Notes: generated from the letters alone by a model not told the origin. A DNA stretch of 64,000 nt from Natranaerobius thermophilus JW/NM-WN-LF (GCF_000020005.1 NC_010718.1:1811001-1875000), one strand, 5' to 3'; counted from the stretch's first letter, positions 9,291 to 18,110 are shown. A program made the numbers and translations.

Positions 9291-10460
9291 TTAAACCCCC
9301 TTAGCTTTGGCTTTTTTAACTAATTGACTTTGTCCACGTCTGATAACTTGGCCCACAGGACCTCTTCTTAAGCTCATTAACTCTTCGCGAGCATTTTTAG
9401 CCCTGATCCAAAAACCTTCTTTTTGATATCCGAGGCTTTCAGCTGCAAACATACCTGCTAGCTTGCCTTCAACCATGGCAGAGCTTGCTTCCTCTACACC
9501 TGAAACATCACCTGCTACATAAATACCGCTTTTTGTAGTTTCAAAATTTTCATCCCTAATAGGAGTAAACCCTCCTAATTCTGGAACATATACAGTTTCA
9601 CAACCCGCTTGTAATAATAGTTCTGCTAGTGGAGTTAACCCAACGGAAAGGCATAGCACATCAACCTCGAAATTTTGTTCACTCCCAGGAATATAGTTCC
9701 AATTATTATCTAGTTCGACAGTAGTTATTTTTTCTAAAGCATTTTCTCCGTGAACTTCCTTAACAGTGGTAGATGTATATATAGGAACTCCCTGCCTTCT
9801 GAGTTTAGAGGCATGTACTAGGTAAGCACCAATTTGTGATGCTGCCTCTAAAACACCAACAACTTCCACTCCTGCCTGAATCAATTGATAGCTAACAATA
9901 ACACCAATATTTCCAGCACCTACCATAACAACTTTATCTCCGGGCTTGACTCCGTAAACATTCATCAAAGTTTGTACAGCTCCAGCCCCGTATACCCCAG
10001 GTAAGTCCCAGTTGGGAAAATGAAGAACTTTTTCTTGTGCTCCAGTAGCAACAATCATCTTTGATGGTTTTATCCTAATTATTTCCCCATTATGCTCTAC
10101 TAATAAAGTACCATATTCATAATAGCCTAGAGCTGTAGCATTTATATAAACATCTATATTATCATAAGATTGCAATTGTTCTGAAAGTATTTTACCAATT
10201 TTAACTCCTCGTTCTGCTGCATATTGTTCTTCAGAGCCAAAAAACATGTGTGTTTGTTTGACAAGTTGACCACCCAAAAAGGGATCTCGTTCTAATAAAA
10301 GAACCTGTGCTCCTTCCTCAGCAGCACTTAAAGCAGCAGATAAACCGGCCGGTCCAGAACCTATAACTACTACTTCAGTATTGATCTCTTTTTTAAGTCG
10401 TAAAGTTGAAGGATCACGTAGATTAGGCGAAAGTTCTGAAAAATTGTGATTATCAGACAT
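9291..10460 (-). CDS. FAD/NAD(P)-binding oxidoreductase, alpha subunit (SoxA/HcnB-like)
   Basis: Two-dinucleotide-domain flavoprotein of 389 residues. The FAD motif VVVIGSGPAGLSAALSAA is at about residue 31, GGQLVKQTH follows it, the second Rossmann motif VVMVGAGNIGVIVSY is near 180, and the C-terminal FAD contact is GIYVAGDVSGV. It corresponds to the central part of SoxA/HcnB, without the N-terminal 2Fe-2S and C-terminal BFD domains, which are encoded by neighbouring genes. Its start overlaps the small ferredoxin gene by 8 bases. Inference: it accepts electrons from the SoxB-like subunit and may pass them to NAD. Confidence 0.87.
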   Translation of the reverse strand: MSDNHNFSELSPNLRDPSTLRLKKEINTEVVVIGSGPAGLSAALSAAEEGAQVLLLERDPFLGGQLVKQTHMFFGSEEQYAAERGVKIGKILSEQLQSYDNIDVYINATALGYYEYGTLLVEHNGEIIRIKPSKMIVATGAQEKVLHFPNWDLPGVYGAGAVQTLMNVYGVKPGDKVVMVGAGNIGVIVSYQLIQAGVEVVGVLEAASQIGAYLVHASKLRRQGVPIYTSTTVKEVHGENALEKITTVELDNNWNYIPGSEQNFEVDVLCLSVGLTPLAELLLQAGCETVYVPELGGFTPIRDENFETTKSGIYVAGDVSGVEEASSAMVEGKLAGMFAAESLGYQKEGFWIRAKNAREELMSLRRGPVGQVIRRGQSQLVKKAKAKGV

Positions 10461-10761
10461 TTAATTCACCTCTTTCATCCTGTTTTTCCACCACCATTCC
10501 TTCTTCTAAGGGCTCAACGCACACCCGGACGTTTGGTACTCCATTCACCTTCATAGAGCATGAAGAACAGTTACCAATGGCACAGAAGAACCCCCGTGGT
10601 CTTTTATGTCTTCTACTATTCCGAAGTACTTTCACCCCTGCCGCATGAAGTGCTGAAGCAATGGTCTCACCCTTAACACCTTGGTACTTTTGGCCTTCAT
10701 AATAAAAAGTAACTGTTTCATTGTTTTCAAAATTCAAAATCGGGTGATTTTTGATTCTCAT
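10453..10761 (-). CDS. (2Fe-2S)-binding ferredoxin-like subunit (HcnA/SoxA N-terminal type)
   Basis: First gene of the dehydrogenase operon, 102 residues. The cysteines CAIGNCSSC followed by VRVC match a plant-type 2Fe-2S site, and the N-terminus (YQGVKGETIASALHAAGVKVLRNSRRHKRPR) resembles the SoxA N-terminal and HcnA family. The ATG at 10761 is preceded by GGAGGGAGC. The upstream 75 bases hold an 18-bp perfect palindrome that could be the operator. Confidence 0.85.
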   Translation of the reverse strand: MRIKNHPILNFENNETVTFYYEGQKYQGVKGETIASALHAAGVKVLRNSRRHKRPRGFFCAIGNCSSCSMKVNGVPNVRVCVEPLEEGMVVEKQDERGELNV

Positions 10762-10807
10762 ATGCTCCCTCCTTTAAACTAGAATAAAGCAATTATGTGT
10801 TATTTAT

Positions 10808-10825
10808 ATATTGCAATTGCAATAT
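10808..10825. promoter_or_regulatory. 18-bp perfect palindrome, candidate operator
   Basis: ATATTGCAATTGCAATAT is a perfect inverted repeat lying 47-64 bases before the first gene of the proline dehydrogenase operon, between that gene and the putP hairpin. Its position and symmetry suggest a dimeric repressor or activator site. The regulator is not in the window. Confidence 0.5.
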
Positions 10826-10836
10826 TAACATCCATA

Positions 10837-10878
10837 ATTACTGGTTTTAGACGGTTTCACCCGCCTAAAACCAGTAAT
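10837..10878 (-). terminator. Long hairpin after putP
   Basis: Arms of 18 bases (17 paired; the inner segment is CGG/CCG) enclose a six-base loop, about 20 bases past the putP stop. There is no clear T-run on the leftward side, so it may instead be an mRNA 3'-end stabiliser. Confidence 0.6.
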
Positions 10879-10895
10879 CATGATTATAGTTGAAA

Positions 10896-12437
10896 TTATT
10901 CCTTTTCTGGCAGTTCAGCTCCAGGTTGTGAAAGCTCTTGGGATCTTTCAAATTCTTCCAAAATTTCTTGACTAGGCTCATCATCAATCAAACTAAAAAT
11001 AATGATTGCTACCAGTGACAAAATAAAACCAGGTACGATCTCATATAGCCCAAAGGGAGTACCCAGTATTTCCCATAAAATCACCGTCAATCCACCAACA
11101 ACTATTCCTGCCAGAGCTCCGTTACGAGTAGTTCTTTTCCAAAACAAAGAAGCTATGACAGCAGGGCCAAAGGTCGCTCCAAAACCAGCCCAAGCATATT
11201 CAACTAGTTCTAATACATGGCCTTCTTCCCATGCTAAATAATATGCTATTAAAGTAATAATTAAGACAGAAATTCTTCCACCCCAAACCAACTCTTTTTC
11301 AGTGGCGTCTTTTCTCAAGAATCGCCTGTAAAAGTCTTGGGTTAAGGCACTAGAAGAAACAAGTAATTGTGAGTCCACTGTACTCATGATAGCTGCTAAC
11401 ACTGCTGCCAATAGAATCCCCGCAATCCACGGGTTAAAAATTAATGGAACCAATTCTAAAAAGACCCACTCAGAATCATATAGAGGTGCTTCTTCTCCAA
11501 AAATGGAAATTCCCATAAAGCCCACCATGGAAGCTCCCATCAATGTTAAAACAACCCATATCACTGCAATTAACCGAGAAGTTTTAATAGCTCTCAAAGA
11601 TTTAATGGCCATAAATCTCGCTAAGATATGAGGTTGACCAAAGTATCCCAATCCCCAGGCCAAAGCCGATATAATACCAATGGCTCCAATAGGGCCTGTA
11701 GATTCCCAAAAAATATCGTCAGTGTAATTATAATTTACACCTCGAGTTATATCTAATAGATCAGGGTTTATGGAACCAATTTCTGCAAAAACATCACTCA
11801 ATCCTCCAAGATGACTGACAACTCCTATAGGGGCAATGATCAGAGCAAAAAACATTAATATACCATTAACAAAGTCCAACCAGGTAACTGCAATAAATCC
11901 CCCTACAAAGGTGTAAATCAAGATAACAATAGTTCCAATAGTTAAAGCAAGATAATAATCAACACCGAGAAACGACTCAAATAATTTCCCCCCGGCAACC
12001 AAGCCAGACGCAGTATAGAACAAGAAAAATACTAAAATAAATAGAGCAGATACAATTCTTAGTACTTCACTCTTATCTCGAAATCTATTTGAGAAGAATT
12101 CGGATAATGTAATGCTGTCACCAGCTAATTCTGTATAAGCCCTGAGTTTTTTAGCAATAAACTGCCAATTAAGCATCGTTCCTGTAGCAAGACCTATACA
12201 CATCCAGATACTCCACTGGCCCATGCCAGAGGCATAAGCGGCACCTGGTAATCCTAAGAGTAGCCAACCACTCATATCGCTAGCTTGAGCTGACATAGCT
12301 GCAACCCATTTATTTAAACCGCGCCCAGCCAACACATAATCATCCAAGGTATAAGTCATTTTATAGGTTATTATACCGACTATTACCATAAAGATTAAAT
12401 ATGCTATAAAAGTCGACATTATAGGTATGGGGACCAT
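10896..12437 (-). CDS. putP: Sodium/proline symporter
   Basis: Sodium:solute symporter family member of 513 residues with about 13 membrane segments and the PutP N-terminal signatures YVLAGRGLNKWVAAMSAQASDMSGWLLLGLPGAAY (long conserved run; key residues Asp and the SGW turn) and GLGYFGQPHILARFMA. It imports proline with Na+, as carbon source or osmolyte. The C-terminal tail is acidic. Its ATG overlaps the stop of a 35-residue membrane peptide gene (TAATG), with AGGAGG in front. The adjacent proline-oxidising genes on the same strand support proline as substrate. Confidence 0.93.
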   Translation of the reverse strand: MVPIPIMSTFIAYLIFMVIVGIITYKMTYTLDDYVLAGRGLNKWVAAMSAQASDMSGWLLLGLPGAAYASGMGQWSIWMCIGLATGTMLNWQFIAKKLRAYTELAGDSITLSEFFSNRFRDKSEVLRIVSALFILVFFLFYTASGLVAGGKLFESFLGVDYYLALTIGTIVILIYTFVGGFIAVTWLDFVNGILMFFALIIAPIGVVSHLGGLSDVFAEIGSINPDLLDITRGVNYNYTDDIFWESTGPIGAIGIISALAWGLGYFGQPHILARFMAIKSLRAIKTSRLIAVIWVVLTLMGASMVGFMGISIFGEEAPLYDSEWVFLELVPLIFNPWIAGILLAAVLAAIMSTVDSQLLVSSSALTQDFYRRFLRKDATEKELVWGGRISVLIITLIAYYLAWEEGHVLELVEYAWAGFGATFGPAVIASLFWKRTTRNGALAGIVVGGLTVILWEILGTPFGLYEIVPGFILSLVAIIIFSLIDDEPSQEILEEFERSQELSQPGAELPEKE

Positions 12438-12544
12438 TATTCATTCCTCCTCTCAACAAAATAGCTAATAATGGCCCATACAATCAGTAAAGGCATAGGT
12501 ACAAGTAACCAAAACCACGTAGCAGTCGTAAGAGTATACTCCAC
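12437..12544 (-). CDS. 35-residue symporter small accessory membrane protein
   Basis: I read a short frame GTG...TAA directly upstream of putP: a single hydrophobic helix with sequence TATWFWLLVPMPLLIVWAI, ending VERRNE. The GTG has GGGAGGAAT six bases upstream and the stop overlaps the putP start (TAATG), so the two are translationally coupled. Tiny proteins of this sort encoded just before SSS-family symporters are known and annotated as symporter small accessory proteins. The role in assembly or activity of PutP is inference. Confidence 0.75.
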   Translation of the reverse strand: MEYTLTTATWFWLLVPMPLLIVWAIISYFVERRNE

Positions 12545-12751
12545 AAAAATTCCTCCCTCAGTTATAATTTTTTGTAAATTCTTTAATTTGCTACAATTAT
12601 TTTTATTTCGTCTACGGTATCGTTAATTCATTGGACAAACTATTTGATTTTATATATTATTCTATTTAAATTAAAAAAATCCTTTTTAATAACTAATAAG
12701 CAATTTTTTAAATCAACAGGAGTTTATTTACGTAAAAAAGAATTATAAATT

Positions 12752-12777
12752 AGAATTCTACAATAGAATTCTACAAT
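12752..12777. repeat. Tandem 13-bp direct repeat
   Basis: AGAATTCTACAAT occurs twice in immediate succession, 24 bases before the coiled-coil gene start. Each copy contains the palindrome AGAATTCT. The 250-base gap it lies in (12545-12800) is otherwise AT-rich with no convincing gene. Confidence 0.7.
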
Positions 12778-12800
12778 AAACCTCTTAGAGGTGTTAGACT

Positions 12801-13982
12801 ATGATGAATCTACAAAAATCTGAGTATAAGTCAATAATCGTTACTTTTACTTTACTAATAATATTTCATCTAGTAAATTTCAATACAACGGCCATGACAC
12901 GAACTACTAGAAATATTAATGAAAACTCTGAAACTATCCAGAAAGAAGATATTTCTGAGCTAGGTGATCTTAAAAATGAAATCAAAGAACTAAATGAACA
13001 GGAATTAAAAATTCAAGAAGAACTATTTCAATTATCTAGAGAAAAAGAAAAAATTAGGATTCAAAAATCCACATTAAAAAATCAGATAAATAAAATAGAA
13101 CAACAAATTTCCCAATTGAACAAAGAAATATCTGAACAACAGGAACGATATCAAAAAGCTCAAGCGAATCTGGGAGACATTTTAACAACTCTTCAAAAAA
13201 TGGGACCTCTCTCCTATTTAGAAGAGTTATTAGATGCGGGAAGTACTGAAGTCTTTATATCGCGTTTAAACATAATTAGAGGATTTATTTCCGATATCAG
13301 AACAACTATTGATAATCTCATTTCCAATAAAGAAGCCCTCCAAGAAAAAGAAAAAGTACTATCAAACACTTTGGATCAACAAGAACAAACAGAAAATGAG
13401 CTAAAAAATAAGTCTCAAAATTTAACGAATAAATATAAGCAACAAGAACAGATTCTAGAAGAAGTATCAGAACAGCGTCAGCAATTCGAAGACAGAATGA
13501 AACATATTAATTTAGCCTGGGAAAATGCAGTTTCCGAGTTGGATGATTTAGAACATATATTAAGTGATATTTTATCCACACACACTTTTGATGAAGAGCA
13601 AATCGAACTCAGCGGGAACATTTTCAGTATGCAAGCAAAAATTTATGAAGATACGTTTATATCAATTATTGAAAAAGAACAGGAATTAGAAAAAATAACC
13701 TTCTCATTAGATAATGATAAGGTTAAGCTAACACTTACCGAGAGTAACTCAAATGAAGAAAAGCACTTGTACCTGAATCCTGTCCCAAAAAACAATTCGT
13801 ATGTGGAGTTAAAACCTACAAAATTTGAATTTTTAGGACTTGATATTGCTAGTGACCAGCTCGGGCAGCAAATAAGTAATTCAAATATTGTACTGGACTT
13901 TTCAGAGGAGTTAGCAGGCTATCGAATTAAAGAAATAAATATACAGGAAGATTACATGAAATTGCAATTGTCTTTTAATTAA
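12801..13982 (+). CDS. Coiled-coil extracytoplasmic protein, probable FtsEX partner (EnvC/PcsB-like coiled coil)
   Basis: 393 residues. An N-terminal hydrophobic anchor or signal (IIVTFTLLIIFHLVNF) is followed by about 200 residues of Gln/Glu/Lys coiled coil. The break GPLSYLEELLDAGSTEVFISRLNIIRGF resembles the hinge of EnvC/PcsB/CwlO coiled coils, which bind the FtsX loop. The C-terminal 120 residues are beta-like and contain neither a LytM HxH nor an NlpC/P60 or CHAP catalytic motif. It sits 113 bases before ftsE. Inference: a non-enzymatic activator that relays FtsEX conformational change to a hydrolase encoded elsewhere. The C-terminal domain is not recognised. Confidence 0.65.
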   Translation: MMNLQKSEYKSIIVTFTLLIIFHLVNFNTTAMTRTTRNINENSETIQKEDISELGDLKNEIKELNEQELKIQEELFQLSREKEKIRIQKSTLKNQINKIEQQISQLNKEISEQQERYQKAQANLGDILTTLQKMGPLSYLEELLDAGSTEVFISRLNIIRGFISDIRTTIDNLISNKEALQEKEKVLSNTLDQQEQTENELKNKSQNLTNKYKQQEQILEEVSEQRQQFEDRMKHINLAWENAVSELDDLEHILSDILSTHTFDEEQIELSGNIFSMQAKIYEDTFISIIEKEQELEKITFSLDNDKVKLTLTESNSNEEKHLYLNPVPKNNSYVELKPTKFEFLGLDIASDQLGQQISNSNIVLDFSEELAGYRIKEINIQEDYMKLQLSFN

Positions 13983-14098
13983 AAGCACTGTTATACTTAT
14001 TTGTTAATAATGTAAAATTTTCATTTGAACGATTATGCGAGTTTGACAGCACATCTTTATGAGTGAACACTAAGTAAAAGTTTTGGGAGTGGGAATTG

Positions 14099-14791
14099 AT
14101 GATTGATATTTCTAACTTGAGCCTTGAGTACAATCACACTAAAACAATGGCTTTAAAAAATATAGATTTTTATTTAACCAAAGGTGAAATGGCCTTTTTG
14201 GTAGGTGAAAGTGGTGCAGGAAAAACCAGTTTGATTAATATTATAATGGGTAATATCAAACCAACAAGTGGTAGAGCTACTGTCAACGGGATCAGTTTAA
14301 CTAATCGTGGAATCAATAAGGTACAAAAAGTTTCTTTAAGAAGACAAATTGGACCGATTTTTCAAGACTTTAAATTGTTTAAAGGAAGGTCTGTACTGGA
14401 AAATGTTTTGATTGGATTACGCGTTTTAGGCCCAATAACTGAAGAAGATAAACATCATGTAATTCAACTACTCAATCAAGTAGGATTACAAGACATGATT
14501 AACCACAAAATAGATCATTTATCTTTTGGAGAGCGACAAAGAGTAGCCATTACCAGGGCTGTTGCTAGAAAACCAGAAATAATACTTGCAGATGAACCAA
14601 CAGGTAATCTAGATCAAGAAACAGCTTTTAATATCTTGAAACTCTTAGCAAGTTTCAAAAGTAACAACACAACAATTTTAATCACAACACATGCAACTCA
14701 TTTACTTAAATATTTTCAGGGTCGAGTTATTACTTTGAAAAGTGGACAAGTTAGTTCTGATGATTACCTGGAAAAGGAGGAATCCAGGTGA
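14099..14791 (+). CDS. ftsE: Cell division ATP-binding protein FtsE
   Basis: ABC ATPase that works with FtsX to control cell-wall hydrolases at division or elongation sites. Walker A GESGAGKTS, Q-loop GPIFQDFKL, signature LSFGERQRVAITRA and Walker B IILADEPTGNLD are all present. The signature has Phe where most FtsE have Gly (LSGGE). In-frame TTG (14096) and ATG (14099) starts adjoin; the ATG has the better distance from GGGAGTGGG. The stop overlaps the ftsX GTG (GTGA), as usual for this pair. Confidence 0.93.
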   Translation: MIDISNLSLEYNHTKTMALKNIDFYLTKGEMAFLVGESGAGKTSLINIIMGNIKPTSGRATVNGISLTNRGINKVQKVSLRRQIGPIFQDFKLFKGRSVLENVLIGLRVLGPITEEDKHHVIQLLNQVGLQDMINHKIDHLSFGERQRVAITRAVARKPEIILADEPTGNLDQETAFNILKLLASFKSNNTTILITTHATHLLKYFQGRVITLKSGQVSSDDYLEKEESR

Positions 14792-15672
14792 AATCCCTTA
14801 GTAATTCACTTTTTTTCATCCAAGAATTCTTAATTTCTTGTAAACAAAATTATTTCAGTCATGCAGTTACTGTTATCAGTATTGGCTTAGCATTTACCAT
14901 ACTAGGTGTTATTCTGAGTTTCTGGTGGAGCGGACAAGTTTTGACTGATTACATAAAAGATCAAGGAGAAATTATGGTTTTTTATAGCGAAAATATCTCC
15001 GATAATAAAATTAATGAATTGAGCACGAATTTAAGTCAATTGAGTGGAGTGAAAAATGTTTATAATGTGGATAAAGACGAAGCAAAAGAACAAATGAATA
15101 AAATTTTAGGTGAAGAAGGAAAAATTCTTGACTATTTTGAAGACAATCCTCTATCACCCTATTTTGAAGTGAATATTTCAGTTGAAAACATAAATCATGC
15201 CATGGATAAAATATCTCAATACGATAATGTAGAGCACACACGAACCAATACTGAGGTCCTCGCTCAGATGGAATCCCTTACTAGAATATTTATTTATTTT
15301 GCATCTTTATTTGCTACTTTGACAGCTATAAGTATTATGATTATAACTTCCCATATTATCAGATTGGGTTTATTATCCCGGCAAGAGGAAATATCTACTT
15401 TACAATTATTAGGAGCTACAAGAGGATTTATAGCTATCCCCTTTGTCATGGAAGGAACTTTTTTAGGAGCCCTAGGCGGATTGACATCTGGTGGACTATT
15501 GTACATAACTTTACCTAGACTACACGAGTTGATTATTTCTGCACTACCTTTCATACCAATACCAACTGTGGTAGAACTACTTTCTACCTTAATAATTTCC
15601 TTCACCCTGTTAGGTGCATTTTTTGGCTGTGTTGGTAGTTCAATAACTTTGTTAAAAAGTAACTGGGCATAA
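14788..15672 (+). CDS. ftsX: Cell division protein FtsX
   Basis: Membrane partner of FtsE, 294 residues. There is one N-terminal transmembrane segment, then an extracellular loop of about 110 residues (roughly 50-165) that in this family contacts the coiled-coil hydrolase regulator. Three C-terminal membrane segments follow, with the LSRQEEISTLQLLGATRGFI motif of MacB/FtsX permeases. GTG start after AAAAGGAGG, overlapping ftsE. The upstream coiled-coil protein is the likely loop partner. Confidence 0.93.
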   Translation: MKSLSNSLFFIQEFLISCKQNYFSHAVTVISIGLAFTILGVILSFWWSGQVLTDYIKDQGEIMVFYSENISDNKINELSTNLSQLSGVKNVYNVDKDEAKEQMNKILGEEGKILDYFEDNPLSPYFEVNISVENINHAMDKISQYDNVEHTRTNTEVLAQMESLTRIFIYFASLFATLTAISIMIITSHIIRLGLLSRQEEISTLQLLGATRGFIAIPFVMEGTFLGALGGLTSGGLLYITLPRLHELIISALPFIPIPTVVELLSTLIISFTLLGAFFGCVGSSITLLKSNWA

Positions 15673-15795
15673 ATTTTTTTATTTATAACTCTCTACCTAT
15701 TTATTTCATTCTTACAAATGATTATAATATGAGTGTACTTATTTTATTATGATTGAGATATTAAAAATAATTTCGTTTTTGAGGAGGCTGGACTA

Positions 15796-16386
15796 ATGTT
15801 TAGACCCGACTGCGGCTGGATTGAAACAATCCATTCATGTGCCATGTTTGCAGGAAAAACCAGAGAACTTTTAAGAAGATTAGATCACTTGGGCTGGGCC
15901 CAAAAGTCTTACATATTATTTAAACCTCATAAAGATAATAGAAATGAACATAATATTGCTAAATCCCACAATGGAAATACTTTATCTGCCACCTCTGTAT
16001 CTTCTCCTCAGGAAATTTTAGACATAACCATTAGAAAACAACCTGATGCGGTAGCAATTGATGAGGCACAATTTTTTGATACCAAAATTATTGATATTGT
16101 CAGCCAGCTAAGAGATCAAGGATACTGGGTTATTATAGCCGGATTATCCTCAACTTCAGAGGGGAGACCTTTTAATTCCATGCCTTATTTATTGTCTATA
16201 TCCGATAATATTACGCCAATATATGGGGTTTGTGCCAAATGTGGTGGTATAGCTACTAAAACCATAGCTCTCTTTCCTAAATCCACGGATGTTGAAGTAG
16301 GTGGAAAAGAAAAATATGAACCAAGATGTAATAAATGCTGGCAAGAAGATTATAATAATACTGACGAAACTGTTGCTAATTCTTAA
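15796..16386 (+). CDS. tdk: Thymidine kinase (type II)
   Basis: Phosphorylates thymidine to dTMP with ATP (salvage). The P-loop MFAGKTRELLRRL, the DE motif AIDEAQFFD, the lid/substrate loop GRPFNSMPYLL and a zinc site formed by CAKCGG and CNKC are all present. 196 residues is normal for the TK1-like family. The ATG follows GAGGAGG at good spacing. Monocistronic in appearance. Confidence 0.93.
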   Translation: MFRPDCGWIETIHSCAMFAGKTRELLRRLDHLGWAQKSYILFKPHKDNRNEHNIAKSHNGNTLSATSVSSPQEILDITIRKQPDAVAIDEAQFFDTKIIDIVSQLRDQGYWVIIAGLSSTSEGRPFNSMPYLLSISDNITPIYGVCAKCGGIATKTIALFPKSTDVEVGGKEKYEPRCNKCWQEDYNNTDETVANS

Positions 16387-16494
16387 CATATTTAAAACAA
16401 ATCAATTCAATATGTTCCTATAATGCAGGATTTTTCCATTATATGTCGAAATATTAATTATCAAGTCAACTCTTCTATAAGGAGATGATATCAT

Positions 16495-16875
16495 ATGGCA
16501 AATGAATCTTTACCAAAGGAAGATCAAATCGTTATTTCCGATGAAGTTACTGCTATTATTGCAGGAATAGCTGCCAATAAAGTTGATGGCATTGCTAGTA
16601 TGAGTGGTGGAGTTGTGGGGAATTTAGCTGAAAGATTAGGTGCCAAAAAAGATTTAGCTAGAGGAGTAAAAGTTGAATCAACTAATGAGGAAGCCAGCAT
16701 AGAACTGAACTTGATAGTCGATTATGGAATAAAAATTCATGAAACTTGTGGAGTTGTACAAGAGAGAGTAAGAGAAGCCGTTCAAGAAATGACTGGATTA
16801 GCGGTTCCTGGAGTTTCAGTTAATGTGCAAGGAGTTAATTTAGACGAACAGATTGAACTCGAAAATACGGATTAA
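16495..16875 (+). CDS. Asp23/Gls24-family envelope stress protein
   Basis: 126-residue cytoplasmic or membrane-proximal protein of the Asp23 (YqhY/YloU) family. Markers are VISDEVTAIIAGIAANKVDGIASMSG at the start, the RGVKVE turn and the C-terminal VPGVSVNVQGVNL strand. Members influence envelope stress response and lipid metabolism; the exact role here is unknown. Strong AAGGAGATG site before the ATG, and a terminator 24 bases after the stop. Confidence 0.9.
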   Translation: MANESLPKEDQIVISDEVTAIIAGIAANKVDGIASMSGGVVGNLAERLGAKKDLARGVKVESTNEEASIELNLIVDYGIKIHETCGVVQERVREAVQEMTGLAVPGVSVNVQGVNLDEQIELENTD

Positions 16876-16898
16876 ATTAGCCCCTTAGATACGAATTT

Positions 16899-16924
16899 AA
16901 AAAGGCCCTTATGGGTCTTTTTTT
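16899..16924 (+). terminator. Rho-independent terminator after Asp23-family gene
   Basis: AAAAGGCCC / GGGTCTTTT stem with a four-base loop, followed by a run of T residues. Confidence 0.85.
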
Positions 16925-17138
16925 TTTGGGTACTATTTCATTTTCGTTGTTGATACTGAGTGTGAAAAATCATCAATTGAACTAATATGTTATGTTAGCG
17001 TTTTAACGAAAATTTTTACGATTTGACTTGATTATTTACTTCTATTTTTTTACACTTTTAATTAAGGGCTATGTTATTTAATTCATTTATTATATGAGTC
17101 TATTGTGAGCTCCTGATGTTTACTAAGGAGGAATCTAT

Positions 17139-18110
17139 ATGAAACCCGTTATTGGAATTCCAAGATCATTGATGTATCATTTTTATTCAGATAGTTTAGA
17201 ATTGTTTTTCAAAGAACTGGGTTACAGCATTAAAATCTCCCCTGTTTCAAACAAGGAAATACTAAATCACGGCTCTAAACTAACCATGCTAGATAACTGT
17301 TTACCTGTAAAACTTCACTTCGGGCATGTGTTAAGCTTAATTAACAGAGTAGATTACTTATTTATTCCTCGTCTCGTTAGCCTCAAAAAAAGAGAATACA
17401 TGTGCCCCAAGTTTATCGGAATTCCCGATTTAATTAAACAAACTTTTCCAGAATACTCAGCAAAATTAATTGAACCCACTATTAATTATAATGAAAACAA
17501 AACTTTTCTTAAATCTTTAACTGATATTAAAAACTCATTGGATTTATCTACATGGAAAATTTTGAAGGCTTTTTTTAAAGCAAAAACGGCTTATCATAAA
17601 ACTATTAAATTCCGAAAAAAACAGTTTACTGAAAGTGTTAATTCATACAAAGCAAATTCTACCGGCCCCCGGATTGGAATAATAGGTCACGATTATGTAC
17701 TAGAAGATAAGTTACTTGGAGTGCCTATCAAAAGCAAATTACATGAATTAGGATGTATTATTTACCCTTCGACTGATCTTAAATGGTTACCCCAAAAAGA
17801 AAGCGCAAAAGCAATGCCGAAAGACCTATATTGGACTAAAAACAAGGCCTTATTTGAATCTGCTATATATCTATCGAAAAAAGGTTTGATCGATGGTTTA
17901 ATTCAAATTAATACTTTTCCATGTGGTCCTGATTCTGTCATCAGTGATTTAATTGATCGAAAAATTAATCACTTAAATCCTTTACCAACCATGACACTAA
18001 CATTGGATGAACACACTGGGCTTTCTGGTTTACACACCCGTATTGAAGCTTTTATTGATCTTATTAATAGGAGGGGATCACGTGAACCTTACAGTCCCTC
18101 ACATGGGTAG
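17139..18110 (+). CDS. Acyl-CoA dehydratase activase-related protein (DUF2229/COG3580-like)
   Basis: 323 residues beginning IGIPRSLMYH, with the conserved cysteine block LDNCLPVKLHFGHV and a second cysteine group INTFPCGPDSV near the C-terminus, as in the DUF2229 family linked to 2-hydroxyacyl-CoA dehydratase activases. In many clostridia these are domains of one very large activase; here they are two overlapping genes. The conserved cysteines suggest an iron-sulfur cluster. Function is not established. It overlaps the next gene by 29 bases, so the pair should form one complex. Confidence 0.8.
   Translation: MKPVIGIPRSLMYHFYSDSLELFFKELGYSIKISPVSNKEILNHGSKLTMLDNCLPVKLHFGHVLSLINRVDYLFIPRLVSLKKREYMCPKFIGIPDLIKQTFPEYSAKLIEPTINYNENKTFLKSLTDIKNSLDLSTWKILKAFFKAKTAYHKTIKFRKKQFTESVNSYKANSTGPRIGIIGHDYVLEDKLLGVPIKSKLHELGCIIYPSTDLKWLPQKESAKAMPKDLYWTKNKALFESAIYLSKKGLIDGLIQINTFPCGPDSVISDLIDRKINHLNPLPTMTLTLDEHTGLSGLHTRIEAFIDLINRRGSREPYSPSHG

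Noticed and set aside
11002..11631. Antisense frames within putP
   Set aside because: Shadow frames opposite a full-length symporter.
16925..17138. Possible riboswitch before the DUF2229-type gene
   Set aside because: AT-rich gap with no conserved riboswitch core that I could recognise.
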